60,000 bases of DNA from Takakia lepidozioides (lineage: Eukaryota; Streptophyta; Takakiopsida; Takakiales; Takakiaceae). The position numbers and the translations under genes were made by a program. The notes beneath the pieces are model-generated. The model searched no databases, was not told the origin of the DNA, and saw nothing but the letters and a program-made list of their open reading frames with translations. The stretch is from NCBI GenBank assembly GCA_030704615.1, contig CM060733.1:62374001-62434000 (forward strand), written 5' to 3'. This document shows positions 58,701-60,000 of the stretch, piece after piece. The stretch's first letter is position 1, and every line of letters starts with the position of its first letter.

Positions 58701-59825
58701 CTGCCTTCCACTAGACATTGCCTCATTCTCTTCCATCCCACTACCCCTCATCCATGTTTGCACTATCTGCCTCACTCTCTCTCTCTCACCAGCACCATAT
58801 CCTAATACTCCTGCAAAGTCTTGTGAACTGTTATCCAACACACCATCTGTATATGGAACAGCTACTTCCCATGCTCTCTGATTGACATGCATGATTTCCT
58901 CAATCACAACAGCTACAGGTTCACTTGATGGAGAGGGTGACTGGTTGGGCCCGCTACTTTGTGCCAATGATGCAATGCTCTCCCTCAACTCTTCCTGATC
59001 CCTTGTATAAAATGCCTCACTCTGTGTGTCTGCTTCTGTCTCTGCTGCCCAAGCCATTGGCTGGTCAGTAGATTGACTCCTGTTCAGCACAGCCCCTTGC
59101 TCACATTCAATGTCCCTCCACATTTGAACCAAGGAGGATGCCCTCCTTTGAGGCCTCTCCAAGGCACTTTGTGCACGTGGAGAAGACGACTCTTTCAGGA
59201 AGGATGCATCTAACATGGAGACGGTATGCAAGCCAGCAAGTGCAAGCAGCTCTGCCTCCCGAGATTGCCTTTCCAGAGTTGTGATCATTGAGTCCTTCCT
59301 ACTGTCCCATATGTGCATAATACTGGATTGCTGTCTCGATAACGCATCTGAAGAATGTGAAGTGCCTATATGATCCTCGAATAGTTGCTGTTGTGATTGA
59401 ACCAATCCTTCCCTTCCTCTTTCACCCCCCTCATCATGTTCTTCCTCAAGCTGATCAACCAGTATATTCTGATACAAATTTTGACAACAATGAGAACTGC
59501 TGGCACCCTTATGTACATCTACAAGGAGAACCTCAGGATGATTCTGGTGCTCATTTGCACATTCCAAATGTTGCTCATGTAGTAGACAACTACTATCCTC
59601 TTGCAAAGAAGTTAAGGAAGAAGATGTGCTCAGAGCATTGCCGCCACTGCTCCTACTAGTTGTATCATGAGCAGAGCTGCAGGAAGCCAGTGCCATGCAT
59701 GTGTTGAGATGATCCTGCACCAGCTCCTCCAGTCCTCTTCGGAACTCTGCATCCGCATTAGTTACAGGATGGGCTTCCAGAAGCTGCAATCTCTCCTGCT
59801 TCTGCTGCACTTGTTGCAGATGCAT
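52720..59825 (-). CDS. RING-HC E3 ubiquitin ligase, seven exons, 824 residues
   Basis: Exons: 59825-58356, 58081-57963, 54666-54430, 54248-53990, 53516-53345, 53240-53141 and 52837-52720 (stop TGA 52722-52720). All junctions are GT-AG, phases match, and the total is 2475 nt. A long disordered N-terminal region has [17 protein letters not shown] and [14 protein letters not shown]. It is followed by [70 protein letters not shown], a Pro-rich stretch, and a coiled segment ([19 protein letters not shown]). The C-terminal RING is [20 protein letters not shown], then [11 protein letters not shown] and [12 protein letters not shown], with the CxxC, HxxC and CxxC ligand spacing intact. It matches the architecture of land-plant RING proteins of this type. 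It should act with an E2 in ubiquitin transfer; substrate unknown. Intron 54667-57962 holds LINE sequence. An in-frame stop 12 nt before the ATG rules out an upstream start in this exon. Confidence 0.9.
55643..55768 (+). mobile_element. LINE 3'-tail-only insertion
   Basis: A 126-bp piece, starting GAAGGTAAGTG and ending GAGTACAT, matches the 3' tails of the other LINE copies (46020-46151, 48803-48935 inverse, 57585-57715). It is flanked by a 14-bp target duplication, TCTCTTTCTCTGTG (55629-55642 and 55769-55782). It is extreme 5' truncation. It lies in the long intron of the RING gene, antisense to it. Confidence 0.9.
55840..57720 (+). mobile_element. LINE reverse transcriptase fragment with FADD, broken
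   Basis: It begins at about the RT fingers ([19 protein letters not shown]) and has [19 protein letters not shown] and [16 protein letters not shown] (FADD in place of YADD). It continues through [40 protein letters not shown] and [20 protein letters not shown] to the common 3' tail near 57585-57715. Frame changes and stops near 56100, 56558, 56740 and 57060 break it. Left edge and target duplication were not found. It is in the RING gene's intron, antisense to that gene. It is the only copy here keeping the catalytic motif. Confidence 0.85.
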
Positions 59826-59837
59826 GATGGCAGCCAC

Positions 59838-59912
59838 TCATTCATCCATTTGGATCTCCATCTCATTCACAACTACAGCTGTCCCTGCTGCAGTAGCACC
59901 AGATTCATCCAT
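59838..59912 (-). CDS. Upstream ORF of the RING gene, 24 codons
   Basis: On the minus strand, ATG at 59912 opens a frame of 24 codons (MDESGATAAGT... ending IQMDE) and stops with TGA at 59840-59838, 12 nt before the main ATG (59825) and in the same frame. It may limit translation of the RING gene. Whether it lies in the transcript is not shown. It could instead be a coding exon interrupted by a stop. Confidence 0.4.
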   Translation of the reverse strand: MDESGATAAGTAVVVNEMEIQMDE

Positions 59913-60000
59913 CCTTACGACTAAGTGGTGCCAAACCTAGATACCCTTGTGCTGCTATAGCCACCTGCTTGTTTGGTCTTATTTCTGGCCTGAATCACAC

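Noticed and set aside
58617-58881. Plus-strand ORFs opposite the RING gene's first exon
   Set aside because: They are shadows of the well-supported minus-strand coding exon.

Overview
This window looks like nuclear DNA of a green plant. Introns are long and GT-AG, there are two intron-rich host genes, and most of the rest is plant-type transposable elements (CACTA/En-Spm, Ty3/gypsy, LINE, tRNA-derived SINEs, fold-back elements). The two host genes resemble land-plant families, but the repeat load and odd element structures fit a streptophyte alga (for example a Chara-like charophyte) at least as well as a land plant. The organism is an inference; the sequence does not name it. No prokaryotic genes, CRISPR or rRNA were seen.

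Left part (1-12.3 kb). A 1-kb fold-back element (about 403-1415) contains a second, smaller fold-back and a SINE. A CACTA-type terminus at 2344 opens a zone holding about 18 consecutive short hairpins (2765-3710) between two related 270-bp repeats, followed by subterminal repeats. Next come two divergently arranged, decayed transposon genes. The minus-strand gene (4997-9246) is a Ptta/En-Spm-type protein with an FCP1-like phosphatase domain spliced into it. The plus-strand gene (9659-11896) is a Tnp2-type transposase whose central catalytic part is missing.

Middle part (12.3-42 kb). Two ~1-kb direct repeats (12287-13308, 19437-20426) bracket a minus-strand Ty3/gypsy pol that is continuous except for four in-frame stops, plus an extra ORF downstream of integrase. 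After this come a second Ptta-like gene (21108-23333), a gypsy integrase remnant, two diverged copies of an unrecognised ~190-residue protein (27260-27823, 29541-30105), a minus-strand gene with a ParB-like DGNHR motif (30454-31272), palindromic short repeats, a second gypsy RT/RNase H fragment (32471-33530), a 1.3-kb inverted-repeat element (37040-38375) and dispersed CATCC/GGATG palindromes.

Right part (42-60 kb). There are two convergent host genes. A plant O-fucosyltransferase-like gene (42424-51340, plus) has its conserved region in ten recognisable exons; one N-terminal exon was not found. A RING-HC E3 ubiquitin ligase gene (52720-59825, minus) reads cleanly through seven exons to 824 residues, with a 24-codon upstream ORF just before its start. 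Introns of both genes carry LINE fragments; three of these have clear target-site duplications and lack poly(A).

Exon boundaries were set by eye from splice consensus, phase and protein-family similarity recalled from general knowledge; no database was searched.
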